Below, one piece after another: positions 23,446-33,464 of a stretch of 44,955 bases of DNA. The position numbers were made by a program, and so were the translations under genes. How positions within the stretch are numbered: the stretch's first letter is position 1; every line of letters begins with the position of its first letter. The DNA is from Larix sibirica. Lineage: Eukaryota > Streptophyta > Pinopsida > Pinales > Pinaceae. The stretch is from assembly GCA_004151065.3 (NCBI GenBank), contig NWUY0304438070.1, positions 1 to 44,955 of the forward strand, read 5' to 3'. The notes beneath the pieces were generated by a model. The model saw only the letters and a program-made list of their open reading frames with translations. It was not told the DNA's origin and ran no database searches.

Positions 23446-23684
23446 CTCCTTTCGATCCTTTGGATCTCCATACTTCTATACCTCCACTTGATCCAATTTT
23501 GACACATTTTACCACATTCCTCTTTGACGTCCTCATACACATACACACATTCTTTTTATCATACTTTTTAATACACTTTACTTTAAACACTTAAACTATC
23601 ATACTTTAAGAAGGAGTTGGAGTTTCAATTCGAGTACCGGAGCCAGTCCAGTTGACTCAGTTTACCTAGGCATAGGAATATATT
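23446..23684. other. Short spacer, AT-rich to Val/Pro-rich transition
   Basis: Contains CATACACATACACACATTC-type simple sequence near 23530. From about 23612 it has GTTGGAGTTTCAATTCGAGT words of the Val/Pro/Asp family. This marks the right edge of the nuclear-looking block. Confidence 0.35.
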
Positions 23685-23822
23685 ATGGAGGAGCGTAACG
23701 CACATCCATCGGCAAATACAGATAAAGTAGCAGATCTAAATCCAAAAGCGGAGGCTAAGGCTAAGGCTAAGGCTAAGGCCGGTGGGTCTACTGGGGTTGG
23801 GACAGAGACACTAGGTGCTTAA
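23685..23822 (+). other. Small ATG-started frame with (Ala-Lys)4 tract
   Basis: A 45-codon frame that starts MEERNAHPSANTDKVADL, contains an AEAKAKAKAKAGG stretch, and ends GTETLGA before two TAA codons. The Ala-Lys tract comes from four in-frame copies of the hexamer GGCTAA at 23753-23776. The frame stays open past the stops for about 33 more codons (TDASAMVGAAEAFIAFTT). It is the only member of the Val/Ala/Asp family I found with its own ATG. No ribosome-binding or promoter signal is recognisable. Possibly a chance frame. Confidence 0.2.
23753..23779 (+). repeat. GGCTAA hexamer microsatellite, 4.5 units
   Basis: Four perfect GGCTAA units plus a partial GGC. It lies inside the small frame at 23685-23822 and keeps its phase. 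Confidence 0.9.
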
Positions 23823-24009
23823 TAAACTGATGCCTCTGCTATGGTCGGTGCTGCTGAAGCTTTTATTGCCTTTACTACTATCTTATTTCCACCTTTACTA
23901 CTTATTGCCTTTCATACTAGATAGGGCTTAAAAGGGCTTTAACTTATCCCACCGCCCAACCAATCGATATTGCAGGAAATATTCTTTAGGATACCCCCTA
24001 CTGTCTACC

Positions 24010-24500
24010 GCTATTTCTTTGCTGGTTGTAATTCCTCCTCTCTAGGACTTGTACCCTTTTGGACGCAGTTCCAAATGAAGCTTCCAACACTTCTCAATTG
24101 TGTGCCCATCTACACCATAATGTTTGCAATGCTTCTTATAATCTTTTCCTATCTGGGTTGTGGCTGCAATATGATGGCCTTTCTTTTTGCTAGTCTCTTC
24201 TTGGCCCTTTTACTGTTCCCTTTCTTGAAGTCCAACTAGAAGTAAAGAGCTTTTTTGCTCACCTCATCTATGCTTTTCACATTCAGCAGCTGCAATTGCC
24301 TTTTAATATGGCTGAATAGGCCTCCATGTTTTTTAACTACTACCCTAGGTTCTTCCAAAGATATACCTAACATGATGGCTTGCTTCCAAAATTAACACAT
24401 ATATTTTTGTACACTTTATCCTTGTTCTTGCCAGAGGTATTGCCACTTCATGAGTTGTTCCTCTTCATAGCCTATGGGATAGAACTGTGATTTTCACAAT
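24010..24500 (-). pseudogene. gag: Ty3/gypsy Gag C-terminal fragment with zinc knuckle
   Basis: Read on the minus strand this is the C-terminal half of a plant Ty3/gypsy Gag. In order: SQFYPIGYEEEQLMKWQYLW and QEQG, then KQAIMLGISLEEPRVVVK, then FSHIKRQLQLLNVKSIDEVS, a Lys/Arg-rich linker, and a CCHC zinc knuckle at 24087-24128. The knuckle reads CKHYGVDGHTIEKC, with Tyr in place of the second Cys, so it cannot bind zinc normally. It is followed by WKLHLELRPKGYKS and a stop. Frameshifts and stops break it. The plus frame at 23970-24239 is its shadow. It differs in region from the Gag piece at 12.1 kb. Confidence 0.8.
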
Positions 24501-25700
24501 TCCTTTATTTTGTAAATAAACAAAGCAAATATACTGATGAACATTCTTTATTATTTTATAAATGAAATACTCCCCTCTATCGTAAAAAGAATAGCTGCCC
24601 TCGTATGTATGGTTCGTTATTTTTCCTATGCACGGTTGATCTCTCTCTGCACGTGCCCGCACGGATCTGATTTATTCATGTGATGTAACTATGGTTCTTC
24701 GTGTAATGGATTTTGTCATTTGCTACACGTGGTTCCACCTAAAGATCTACTTGAATATCATAAGGTGTAAATAAATGTAATAAAGCTAGTCTTAATACCA
24801 TACCCAGTGCTGTTAGTATGGCTAGTTCTTTCCTGTTCGTTGTTCAAGGTTAGAGCAGTTTATAAATGTATATATGATCTGTCCTGCCTCCCGCGTTTAA
24901 TAACCCGTAGGGCCGAGTATCTAAACCTTCCCTGGGTGGGGAAGGTGATTGAATCGGGCAAGCATAATGAGGGTGTGAGCTTATATAGGGTCCTTCGTAG
25001 CCTCAAAAGCGAAGAGAAGGACAAACTAGTAACACCTTTTAAGAGGAAAGGAAGGTCCTCTATTAAGGATAAACATATTACTCCTCCTGTCTATACTAAT
25101 TCTAATATTAACATCTGCTACTTGTCCCTTCCCACAAATTACAATATTAACATCTCCTGGGTTCCTTCCCTCCGCACTATGCCTAATAACAACAATACGG
25201 ATCCGGGGTTTGGTCTGCTTTTTGGGCTTGTTACTAAAGAAAGAATCTGAGGAGGGAGGAATAGGTATAGTGATTGAAGAATAGGAATAGGCTGGCTATT
25301 GGTTGGTTGAAAATTAATTCCCTCTTTCCGCTCTCTCTTTACCAAGCTTAGCTGCTCCTCTTCACAAAGCTATTGAACAACAAGTTGATTCTTCATATCC
25401 TCTCTGGTAGTGACCTTGTCCCATCATGAATTGTCAGGACTAAATGCCAGGAATTGTAAGGGGTAATCGTAAGTCATTGTAAGGAGTAAATGTAAGTCAT
25501 TGTAAGGGGGCTGGCTCCTGATTAAATATCATAGGGCAGATGTTAACTTATTAGTCGTCTGGCCAGCCTCCTCCATTCGATTTGCCACGTCACCTCGGAT
25601 CACTTTTATAGGGTAACTCCTAGCTTCTGGTTGCAGCGGATAAATTACTTCATTAGGGGAGCAGGGAAAATAATAGGATCCTGACTAATTAGAATATTAA
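24501..25700. other. Non-coding block with one long GTG-started frame
   Basis: A plus-strand frame at 24807-25250 is open for 147 codons, the longest in the window, but it starts with GTG and has its first useful ATG near the 3' end. Its product would have a hydrophobic N-terminus (LLVWLVLSCSLF), a basic middle (LRSLKSEEKDKLVTPFKRKG) and an Asn-rich tail. No family recognised; chance is likely. The rest holds only the 23-bp tandem repeat at 25453. Confidence 0.3.
25453..25509 (+). repeat. 23-bp tandem repeat, 2.5 units
   Basis: Two units of ATTGTAAGGNGTAANNGTAA followed by GTC, at 25453-25475 and 25476-25498, plus a partial unit ATTGTAAGGGG. Confidence 0.85.
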
Positions 25701-26980
25701 TAGGGCCTTCTTTAACTAATATTTGATAGATTATTTAACGACCCAATCTTATTCCATATGAATGAAATAAAGCATTTCAGATCGCACAAGCATCCATGCA
25801 GAGTTGAATTCAATAGACCATGGTAACCTATCCCCCAGGAAAGTGGCTTTCCATTAAATGGAAGCTGGAAGGTATGACTATAAAAGGGACTTTGCCCATG
25901 CCCACGCAGATTCGGCCAAAGGATAGAACCAGAAGAGATGATTCGGAGTTTCGTCTCACCCACGCTAGGAGCACCGTGGATTTGCAATTCCCAGGTAAGA
26001 AATACTCTTTCCTTATCTGTATGTCTATAGAACACCAATAGTCTTATATGGCCTTGTGCATCTGGACCGGTTCAACAGTTTAAAGGTCATCTGCTCAAAC
26101 TGCTGCTTAAATTATTTATAAAAGGAAAGCACATTAAAGGCTGCTTTTATGTATCAATATTGAAGTGCGAAGAATGCAAAGACTGCATCGTATTATAAGA
26201 TTTTGTACTTTTATCCTGGTGTAGATAAAATCTTAACTTATACCTTCTGGTTATAGTTTGTTCTCCAGTGCTAGTCGCGGAATAAGTGGCAGAGACAAGG
26301 GCATAGCTGGGTAGGATTAATTAGAGAGCTTGAGCTGGCCGGGTCACTTGCCAGAGGTGGTGTCTGCAAAGGTGGACCGAGAGAAGAGGTAGGTATATTA
26401 GTCGTGTTGCTGGCCAGTATATTGAGACAGAGCGTCCATATTATGTTGTATGCCAATAAAGGTGTGCTGCTTGCTAGTTTCCCGCATTAAACATTCTGCC
26501 CGCATTAAGTCCGCTTTCAGTTAGTTCCCCCATTCCGCAGTTCATCTGCACATTCAGCCTTATGGTTTCAATAGCTAGCTTATCCAAAATGCGAAGTGGA
26601 AACTGCTGCTGTTCTCTCTTCAACCTGCCCAAATGGGAATTATCTAATTAGCCTGCCCAAATGAACTCAGTTACCTATTGCTTAAGGGGCTCTACCTGTT
26701 ATCTCTTCACCCAGAACAAGTGGAGCCCTGCTTTATCACGATTAGGGTGGTGGTTTATACACTACTAAAGCCAGTATTTGACGCCAAGTAGTTGTTTTTG
26801 ATACTCAGCATGCGAGGTTACTCCTTATTCACGCCCTCGATCATACACCCCCTTGATTAGGATTGATCGCAACCGCTTTACCGGGATCACCTACTTTGCT
26901 TTGCTCCTGCTCACCTACGATGCTCTAACTATTTGCCTATGCTTGGAACTAGCGAACCTACAGGAGGCCAGAATACAAGG
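25701..26980. other. Non-coding block
   Basis: Frames at 25712-26038 (minus) and 25820-26041 (plus) overlap each other and show no family motif. Two CCGCATTA words at 26484 and 26499 match the cluster at 16.8 kb. No gene seen. Confidence 0.45.
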
Positions 26981-26992
26981 AAAAAAAACACT

Positions 26993-27610
26993 TGGCTTGG
27001 CTTACCAACTATTTACCTGCCAGAACTATTAGAGATGTAGCCTTAGAAACTGAATCACATAGTGAGTTTATTTTACCTTACCTTACAAGCACCAAATGGG
27101 TTGGTGGTTTTATTTTATTAGCCCTTACCACTAGAAACGTAATTCACTCTTGCCATATGCCCCTTAGAGTAGACCGGTTTACCCTTTACCTTCATGCTCC
27201 CCATGGAGAAACCTCACTAGAACAGCACTCCTAGGTTACATGCTATGCATGGTTATTAACTTAGATAGAGATAGATTTTACTTTCTCTTACCCTCTTTTT
27301 CATACCTGAATCTTTGGAGGGAGCATGGAGGCAGCCTCTCAGCCAGTAATACCACAGTAGCCAGGGGCATGTGAAACCACCCCCTTACCTTGGTTTACCA
27401 ACTCTTTACTTGCCAGAACTAGACCTTTAGCCCTAGATCATGAAGAACGTAGCGTAGTTAGTCACATGTTATTATACTTTCCCTTATAAGCTAAGCACTG
27501 GATAGGATGGGTAGAGCCCTTATAAGCACCAGATGGAATGAGTTTGATCCCTTACCTTTGAACCGTCACTCACTGCCATATGCCTTCAATTATACAGGCT
27601 TTTGACTTAC
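26993..27610 (+). repeat. Diverged direct duplication of about 200 bp
   Basis: Two copies in the same orientation begin with TTGG(C/T)TTACCAACT(A/C)TTTAC, followed by (C/T)TGCCAGAACT, at about 26995 and 27392. They share further elements in order: a GATGTAGCCTTAGA or TAGCCCTAGATC element, AAGCACCA(A/G)ATGG, a CCCTTACC element and CTTGCCATATGCC or CACTGCCATATGCC. The second copy has about 20 bp of extra sequence. Frames at 26992-27234 and 27580-27807 cover parts of it but differ between copies, so it is probably not coding. Confidence 0.6.
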
Positions 27611-27814
27611 CCTTACTTCTGCCTTCTTCCTACTTGAGGGAGGAAGTTATGCCCAACCCATTACTTTATCTTAGAAGCAGCAGCCATACAGATAACTCCA
27701 CCCTATACCCTCTATCTCAACCCACCCATATAGACCAAAAGGGTACGGAAGCTTTCACTCTATACAGTCCATCAGCTAATCCAACATTCTATTACACCTT
27801 TGGGTAACTTATTT

Positions 27815-28200
27815 GCCTATTCATACCCTTCTATTACTCTTTGTAAACTTATTTGAACTCTTTGGATATGCTTTATCTTTTCAAATCCTAATTTATAGGT
27901 ATGCACTTGGAGTAGCGATTGATCTCCTTCCACATTTATAAAGCTCATAGGGTTTCTTTCTCCTACCATTTCCAGCACCTCTACATGTATTCTTTTGGCT
28001 AAATTCGTTTCATTATAAAAACAGGTTTTATTTCTTTATCCTAAGGCAACTTCATTGGCACCAAGTCTATCTATTCTGCATATTTAATTGATTTACATTT
28101 AGAGAAGAATGCAGAGCTTTCAAAAAGGATTTTTATCGCTGAAACCTCCACATTTTATTACCCATCCTTTTATTAAATTCCCAAAGCCTGTGTGAGGGAC
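27815..28200 (-). pseudogene. Decayed gene, unidentified, possibly virus-like
   Basis: The minus strand shows a coherent protein-like reading that changes frame two or three times. In order: TGFGNLIKGWVIKCGGFSDK, then PFESSAFFSKCKSIKYAE, then NETNLAKRIHVEVLEMVGER, then KLGFEKIKHIQRVQISLQRV, ending near EGYE and a stop. The composition is that of a globular Lys/Glu-rich protein, clearly different from the repeat fields. I suspect an endogenous pararetrovirus (caulimovirid) protein such as the movement protein from general appearance, but I cannot confirm it from residues alone. It is broken and not translatable as it stands. Confidence 0.35.
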
Positions 28201-28649
28201 TTCTTATAATAGAGTATAAGGGTTTGCATGAAGGGGTACAACCTAGGGGACAACATAGTGAACCATTTCCAGGGATAACTTATATTATTTATCTTTTATA
28301 TATGACACAAGGTTAGTCTAAGTAAGATAGAAAGAGAGCTTACAGAACATGTACTGCATTGTATATTTTTGAATATTTGTTGTATTTGCATTAAAACATG
28401 AGATATATATATGATGCCACAGACAAAAGGTTCACTTACTTATTTGAATCCTTTTACTATAAGTTTTTTTACTTTTTAAAGGTCCTAAGAAGTTCTTGAA
28501 TAGGCAACTCCATGATAATATATATCTAATTATACTGGGAACCATTTCCCCAAAAATATGGATTCCATATCCATATCCATAGTTTAAAGATCACTTCCAA
28601 AGGAAGGTTGGTTACTCCTTTATAAGATCCTAATAAAGTGTGGAGGAAA
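28201..28649. other. AT-rich spacer
   Basis: No gene seen. It has TATATATA words near 28403 and a CCATATCCATATCCAT run near 28567. The left part may belong to the same captured segment as the relic at 27.8-28.2 kb. Confidence 0.4.
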
Positions 28650-28692
28650 AAGAATGGATTCCCTTCCGAAAACGTTTTCGGAATTGACCGGA
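28650..28692 (-). repeat. VDPKNL-family repeat, partial copy F
   Basis: On the minus strand it reads VVPVNSENVFGRE, matching the start VPVDIKNVS of copy B. It contains the palindrome at 28664-28683. It lies 140 bp from copy B in the opposite orientation. Confidence 0.4.
28664..28683. repeat. 20-bp perfect palindrome
   Basis: TTCCGAAAACGTTTTCGGAA equals its own reverse complement. A perfect 20-bp palindrome is expected only about 0.04 times by chance in 45 kb with even base use. It could form a cruciform or be a binding site, but no associated gene is present. Confidence 0.9.
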
Positions 28693-28831
28693 ACAACCGG
28701 CATGGCTTTTAGATCTTACTTCAGGGAAAGGGACGGGTCGTCTTGCTTCTGAAGAATTAAAAGAAAGCGCGGCTCCAAAAGGTTTAAGAAGGCAAGATAG
28801 TAAGGAGTCTAACTAATTTGGGTTGGTTCCG

Positions 28832-28921
28832 GTCGATATAAAAAACGTTTCCAAACACGAATTTGATAAAGCAAACCCTCGTTTCTCTGGGGTCCGGCTA
28901 TTCCCCATCCACCGGGGTCTA
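28832..28921 (+). repeat. VDPKNL-family repeat, copy B
   Basis: From GTCGATATAAAAAACG to CCACCGGGGTCTA. The plus frame is fully open and reads VDIKNVSKHEFDKANPRFSG, then VRLFPIHRGL. It is one of the best-preserved copies together with copy A. The minus frame at 28809-28994 is its shadow. Confidence 0.6.
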
Positions 28922-28994
28922 TAACTCTCATTTTTCTTAAGCCATGAATGCATTTCAGGTGATTCCTTCCATCGTCCGTCGTTTCCTCACTCAA

Positions 28995-30230
28995 TCGCTT
29001 TCTTTCCCTTTGGTCTCGCCTGCTTGCGCATATCCATCCTTCCTAATTTCCTTATTTGGTGGGGATCAGCTGGCTCTCTTGACTTGTCTCTACGCGTACC
29101 TGCCCTGTAAGTTTTGAGGCTTTAATTTGTAGCCTTACTTAGCCCAGCTCTATTTTTTACGAGGCTATTACTAGTTATATTGTTAACGGGTTATACTTTC
29201 AGCAATAGATATTATATATTTGTAAGCAATAAAATAGATAGTTGGAAGCTTAGGGGTTACTCTTAATACTCGAGAACAGAGTAGAGTAGATCTTAAGCAA
29301 TGGCCATAAGCCCTCTTAGAATGCATATTTTGAACTTTTAATACGAATAGCAATAAATCTACTAAGCTTAGTCGTAACTGGACTGGTTATACTATTAATT
29401 AGAGTTGAGGTTATGCTAGTTATACTTACAGACATGAATAGAGTTTAGGTTCAGCTATTACCATGAATAGACATAGAGGAGGGGACAGATCTCTTATGGT
29501 TACTCTTAGGAAGCTTATTGGACACTGTTATGACTCTTAGAAATATATATTTATTAGCAGCACTGTACTGGACTGGACTGGCGAACCTATGAAGGACCTA
29601 CCCATAATCATTAACTTATTCTACCTAAGCACTATGTGTATACAAATGCCAATGAAAAGCTGCTACCAATTTGATGAGGAGATCCCACCTTTGACTATGT
29701 TTATGCGGGCATTATTTAGTTTAAAGTATTGTCCATTTCCATCTAATCTGAGCTTGTCATCTTGGCTGTATCCCGACTTGTTCCATCTAGAAAGTTTTTT
29801 CCAAGTTGCTTACTCTCACTCATCCTCCTTATATGGCATCACCTCTATGGTTCACAGTACACTTTCAGTATTCCTAATCCTTCTGTCATTCAATGACATT
29901 TGGTCGAGTTATATGGTCAACAAAGTTATGGTGGTTGTCCCCATCATCCTTCATGTTATGCTCCTTTAAAGGGATGTCCTGGGTCAGACACCCATCTTGT
30001 ATTCATCGCATTGAGTCTAGTCCTAGTCCTAACAACTATTTATGTTCTTTATACCTCATGTGGATAAATTAGGAATCATTATTTCCCTTTATCCCACGGA
30101 TATGCTCCTATTTACATAAACTCATTTTTTTCTGCAAGTACTATTTTGAAACCCCAAGTACCTTGGAGCTAGACTTCATCAGCTAGGTCCAGTTCATATT
30201 GGGCTTTCACTCTAAGTGCTTAAGACGGGA
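28995..30230. other. Non-coding block
   Basis: Contains loose words such as GGTTATACT, AGTTATACT and ACTGGACTGG at 29170-29590, a cryptic simple region. A plus frame of 126 codons at 29589-29969 is rich in Leu, Ser and Phe and includes hydrophobic stretches, but has no recognised motif and lies in AT-rich sequence. I regard it as chance. Confidence 0.4.
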
Positions 30231-30610
30231 TTCACACAGATCAAAGTGCATGGAAAAAGTATGCCAGGGGTGTTCCAGCAGTCAAGATAGAAGCAGGAAG
30301 TCCGCAAGGTAGAGAGAAGCAGTAAGGCAGTAAAGAGAGAAGAGATCGATCAGTTCGAAGGTAAGGTTGTTGTTTCATACCATGCCATCCCGGGTTGATA
30401 GTGGTACCTCCTAAGGTCTTCTTAAAGGCAAATGGTACAAACATGTCTAGTTCTTAAGGCGTATAAAGTTGTATAGTAACAGTTCAGTAAGGACAAGGGT
30501 GAAAGTATTAAGAGTAAAAGTGTGCTGTACCAACCAAAGCATTAATAAAGCAAGTGTGAACATCTCCCTTCTCTCCTTCCTGGCAATGTGTGTATGCTTT
30601 TTCAACCATA
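30231..30610 (+). repeat. Isolated copies of the CATGCCATCC and AAGCAAGTGT repeats
   Basis: AAGGTTGTTGTTTCATACCA, then TGCCATCCCGGGTTGATAGT and GGTACCTCC, at about 30362-30410 match the array unit of 1.7-3.7 kb. AATAAAGCAAGTGTGAACAT at about 30542 matches the second family. The minus frame at 30241-30444 runs over it and is a shadow. Confidence 0.6.
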
Positions 30611-31185
30611 GGTTTACCTGCTGAATGATACATTTCTGTGTTATTTAAAGACGTTGGAACATGTGATCTCTAGCCCTTGTTTTGCTAAAATTATGGAGAT
30701 GTGTTGGCTCAGGAAAGTGCGATGTTTTAACTTTTGTTTTCTTAACCTTTCAACTTAGAACAAAATAGGATATACAAATATTTGTAATGCAATAAACCAT
30801 AAATTATAGTGCAGAATAACCAAACACAAGACAATAGATAATAGAGATTTTGTATACTAAACCCTTGTATTATGATAATCAATCAAGAAGCAATGTTCAC
30901 TTTCCTCTTTTGATTGGATGACCTTTCACTTGAGATGAGCTCCAAATACTACCTTACTTAAAAAAACAATTCATAACCTCCTAGATCTTGAAATAGGTTT
31001 CCTATAGCTAAAACTATAACTACTTGTGGTCCCATAATTAATGGGTGATAACTACCTAGTGGTCTTAATTTATATATATAATAACTTGACATAAATTAAT
31101 TATTAACTACTATATAGTTGGCCCTATTTAAGGGAGATGGCTGCATACATTATTTGACTAACTCCTATGAAGCCTAAAGTATGGG
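30611..31185. other. AT-rich, nuclear-looking block
   Basis: No gene. Long AT-rich text with TATATATA words near 31073. It directly precedes the LTR-like sequence at 31186 and may be its captured flank. Confidence 0.35.
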
Positions 31186-31206
31186 TGTTAGGGTAGGACC
31201 CTAACA
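31186..31206 (+). repeat. Inverted repeat resembling an LTR 5' end
   Basis: TGTTAGGGT, a 3-bp spacer AGG, then ACCCTAACA: nine-base perfect arms beginning with TG. LTRs of Ty3/gypsy elements begin with TG, and some have a short palindromic start like this one. It lies about 650 bp upstream of a Gag-protease relic on the same strand, the expected order. I could not find a second LTR or a primer-binding site, so the LTR reading is inference. Confidence 0.4.
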
Positions 31207-31856
31207 ACAAGAAAATGCTCCAATTTTAGCAAGGACATAGTTTTTGGCAGAAATTCCATTGTCACTTCTGTTTAATCTCCATATTATGTAAAGCATGTAT
31301 CTTATATATGTTATTTTAGTGTGTAGGTTACAAGTGCGTTGGCTACCTATGCAAGTTAGATATATGGGTAATTAGGTCCATTAAGTGTGTGGGTTAGGTG
31401 TTTTAGTCTAGTTTGTTTACAATTTATTCTCTCTCATGAGTGCATTAAAAACTTAACCCATATAATGCTAACTAGTCTTGTTCCTAACCCTTAGCACCTA
31501 ATCCACTTTCATCCCTAACCCCTAATTGACCACTAGAAGGGCGGGTTCTCTACATTTCTCCCGCTGGAAATAAATAATGGTTGTAAGCGTGACTTGTTCA
31601 TTGGGAACTCCGCATGGAATAAATAGTTGGAAGGCGGCGGAATTAATAAAGTTATTTTAAGGGAGAGAAATAAGCGAAGCGTCCCGTGTTAAGTTGTTAG
31701 TGCTCTTGTATCGCGAAGCATAGTCATTGGTTTGGCCTAGTTCCGTGGCTCCGTGCCCTATCCATGCCGACCGTGTTGGGTCAATGTGTCCCGTATCGTG
31801 GCAACTGGGGGCCTAAATAAATATCGTTCCGTGTTAACATGGGGGGAAATAAACCA
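31207..31856 (+). other. Possible LTR and leader remnant
   Basis: No reading frame. Up to about 31560 it is AT-rich; after GGGCGGGTTCTCTACA at 31541-31556 it turns to GC-richer text with CGTGTT, CCGTGC and GTGTTGGGTC words. This is where an LTR, leader and Gag would lie if 31186 is an LTR start, but most of Gag would have to be deleted. Confidence 0.25.
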
Positions 31857-32420
31857 ACCAGGAATGCTGGTAATGTGCAGACTAAGCCAACCAAAATAGA
31901 TCTAAAGTGTTGGGGCTACAAGGGACCTCACAAGTAAATGGATTTTCCTCAAAACGCTAGTAGAAATCCAACTACCTACAATCTATAGGAAGCAACAACA
32001 GTGGAGGACGTAGCCAAAGTACCTCAAATTCATGCAGTGTTGGATAAATGACAAGCAAACCATCAAGCGACGGTGGTAGAAGTGGAAGGTAAGATATTTG
32101 CCACACCAATCTCTATATTGATTGACCCGGGCTCCACCCTAAGCTACATATATCCCGGAATAGCCTACCATTGCAGATTGCAGGGAACCAAACACCAGAA
32201 GCCTTGGTTGGTACAGTTAGCTACGGGGACAAGGAGGAAGGTGACCAAAGTAATTGAAAACTATCTGATAGAGTTCAATGGGTTGTAATCTGCGATCAGA
32301 CTGAATCTTCTACCGCTAGGTTCCTATGATGTGTTTATTGGGATGGATTAGCTGGAAAGACATCGGGTGACTCTTGATTGTTACAACAAGGCCTTTCTTA
32401 CTGAAACTTACTTAAAATAG
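31857..32420 (+). pseudogene. pol: Ty3/gypsy zinc knuckle and aspartic protease relic
   Basis: A single frame of about 187 codons has stops at 31935, 31986, 32049, 32286 and 32349 but no frameshift. It opens with a damaged Gag zinc knuckle (KCWGYKGPH, stop, MDFP), in which the second and third Cys are replaced by Tyr and Phe. Then EATTVEDVAKV leads to the retropepsin: VEVEGKIFATPISILIDPGS followed by TLSYI, with the catalytic Asp in a DPG form seen in plant Ty3 elements. WLVQLATGTRRKVTKVIENY follows, and the flap-to-C-terminal part is LNLLPLGSYDVFIGMD, stop, LERHRVTLDCYNKAF. The stop at 32349 stands where Trp (TGG) is expected. Dead retrotransposon fragment; no RT follows. Confidence 0.85.
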
Positions 32421-33082
32421 GCCATTTAAGGACTTGCATAGAGACGTTTAACTTCATGCGGACATACATATTCCCACAGAGAGAACATAGCAGCTATACA
32501 TAATATCTTACACCTTCTGCTACAGAACAATGGGAATGTTTCTACCTGGACTGGATAGATGGAATACCCGGAGCAAGCACAAATCTGGAAGTTTCTATAT
32601 GATAGGGGATGGATGCCCTTGCACTCTGAAATTGACCTGTTCCCACGGGATAGAGGACGTGATAGTGTATCAAGTTATAAGGCCACCTTTTATCTAGCGA
32701 ATTTACCCGTCCAAGTCCAAAGCCCAGATTCATATCAATTGAGACTAACTGACACGTTGTCTCCTGGCTCTTCTCTGTTGGATCTACCCCATGCCACCCT
32801 TTCATTCGTGAAATTCCCACTTATTGGAAGACCGGGGGTTCAGACTATCTCTATCATCTTCATATGATGCCACCTTTCAGTACTGAATTTACCTTATTGA
32901 CACGTCACCTTTGCACTCCACAAATTCCCATCTTCGTTGTTTTTGGCCAATATCCTTTCAGTGACCTTTATCCACCCCAACCTACCTAGTCTTTATAGTC
33001 TTTAGGCCTGGAAAACACGTATAGGAGGAGAGTAAGATGGCATGCTATAATTAATTGACTTGCCTAAAAGAAATGTGATTTC
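32421..33082. other. Non-coding block
   Basis: A 102-codon plus frame at 32559-32867 (MEYPEQAQIWKFLYDRGWMP start) and an antiparallel frame at 32542-32820 overlap; neither has a recognised motif. The RT expected downstream of the protease is absent here. Confidence 0.4.
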
Positions 33083-33186
33083 GAGACCCGGTGGATCCAT
33101 ATGCCTTCAAACCCCTCCACACACAGGTTAGCTTTAGCCAAACATGCATTTCAGAACGTTTATCGGATCGACCGGAATCACCCGAT
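33083..33186 (-). repeat. VDPKNL-family repeat, copy C
   Basis: On the minus strand it reads VDPINVLKCMFG, stop, S, stop, PVCGGV, stop, RHMDPPGL. It aligns with copy E at GG(V/I), RH and PPGL and with copy A at VDP-N-L. It is the most decayed full-length copy. Confidence 0.5.
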
Positions 33187-33259
33187 TTAAGCTCGACAGT
33201 GACTGGCGCAGATGCGCGCTCCATTTGCCTTATGAGAGGGGAGCCTTTTACGCTTTTTG

Positions 33260-33375
33260 GGGTACTGCTGAGACCTTCTCTTTTAGGGATGGACGTTCAA
33301 CTACACACTTGCTTAAAGAATCAATCCTTGGGTAACATGGTACCCGCTATTTAGACTCTGCCTACTTTATTTCAC
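33260..33375 (+). repeat. ACACTTGCTT-type repeat copy
   Basis: GAGACCTTCTCTTTTAGGGA, TGGACGTTCAACTACACACT, TGCTTAAAGAATCAATCCTT, GGGTAACATGGTACCCGCTA and TTTAGACTCTGCCTACTT. It aligns over about 100 bp with the copy at 9070-9180, the best-preserved pair of this family. Confidence 0.75.
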
Positions 33376-33464
33376 TTATTTTAGACCGGCTCTTTTGATG
33401 GGATCAATTTTGAATTGGAACTGCTGAATTAATTCATTACAGCCAGAGCCTTTAGCAGATATCG

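Noticed and set aside
23970-24239. Hydrophobic 89-codon plus frame as a membrane protein
   Set aside because: It is antisense to the Gag zinc-knuckle region, which explains its content.
24807-25250. Longest stop-free frame, 147 codons, as a gene
   Set aside because: It needs a GTG start, has no motif, and a frame of this length is close to chance expectation in six frames over 45 kb.
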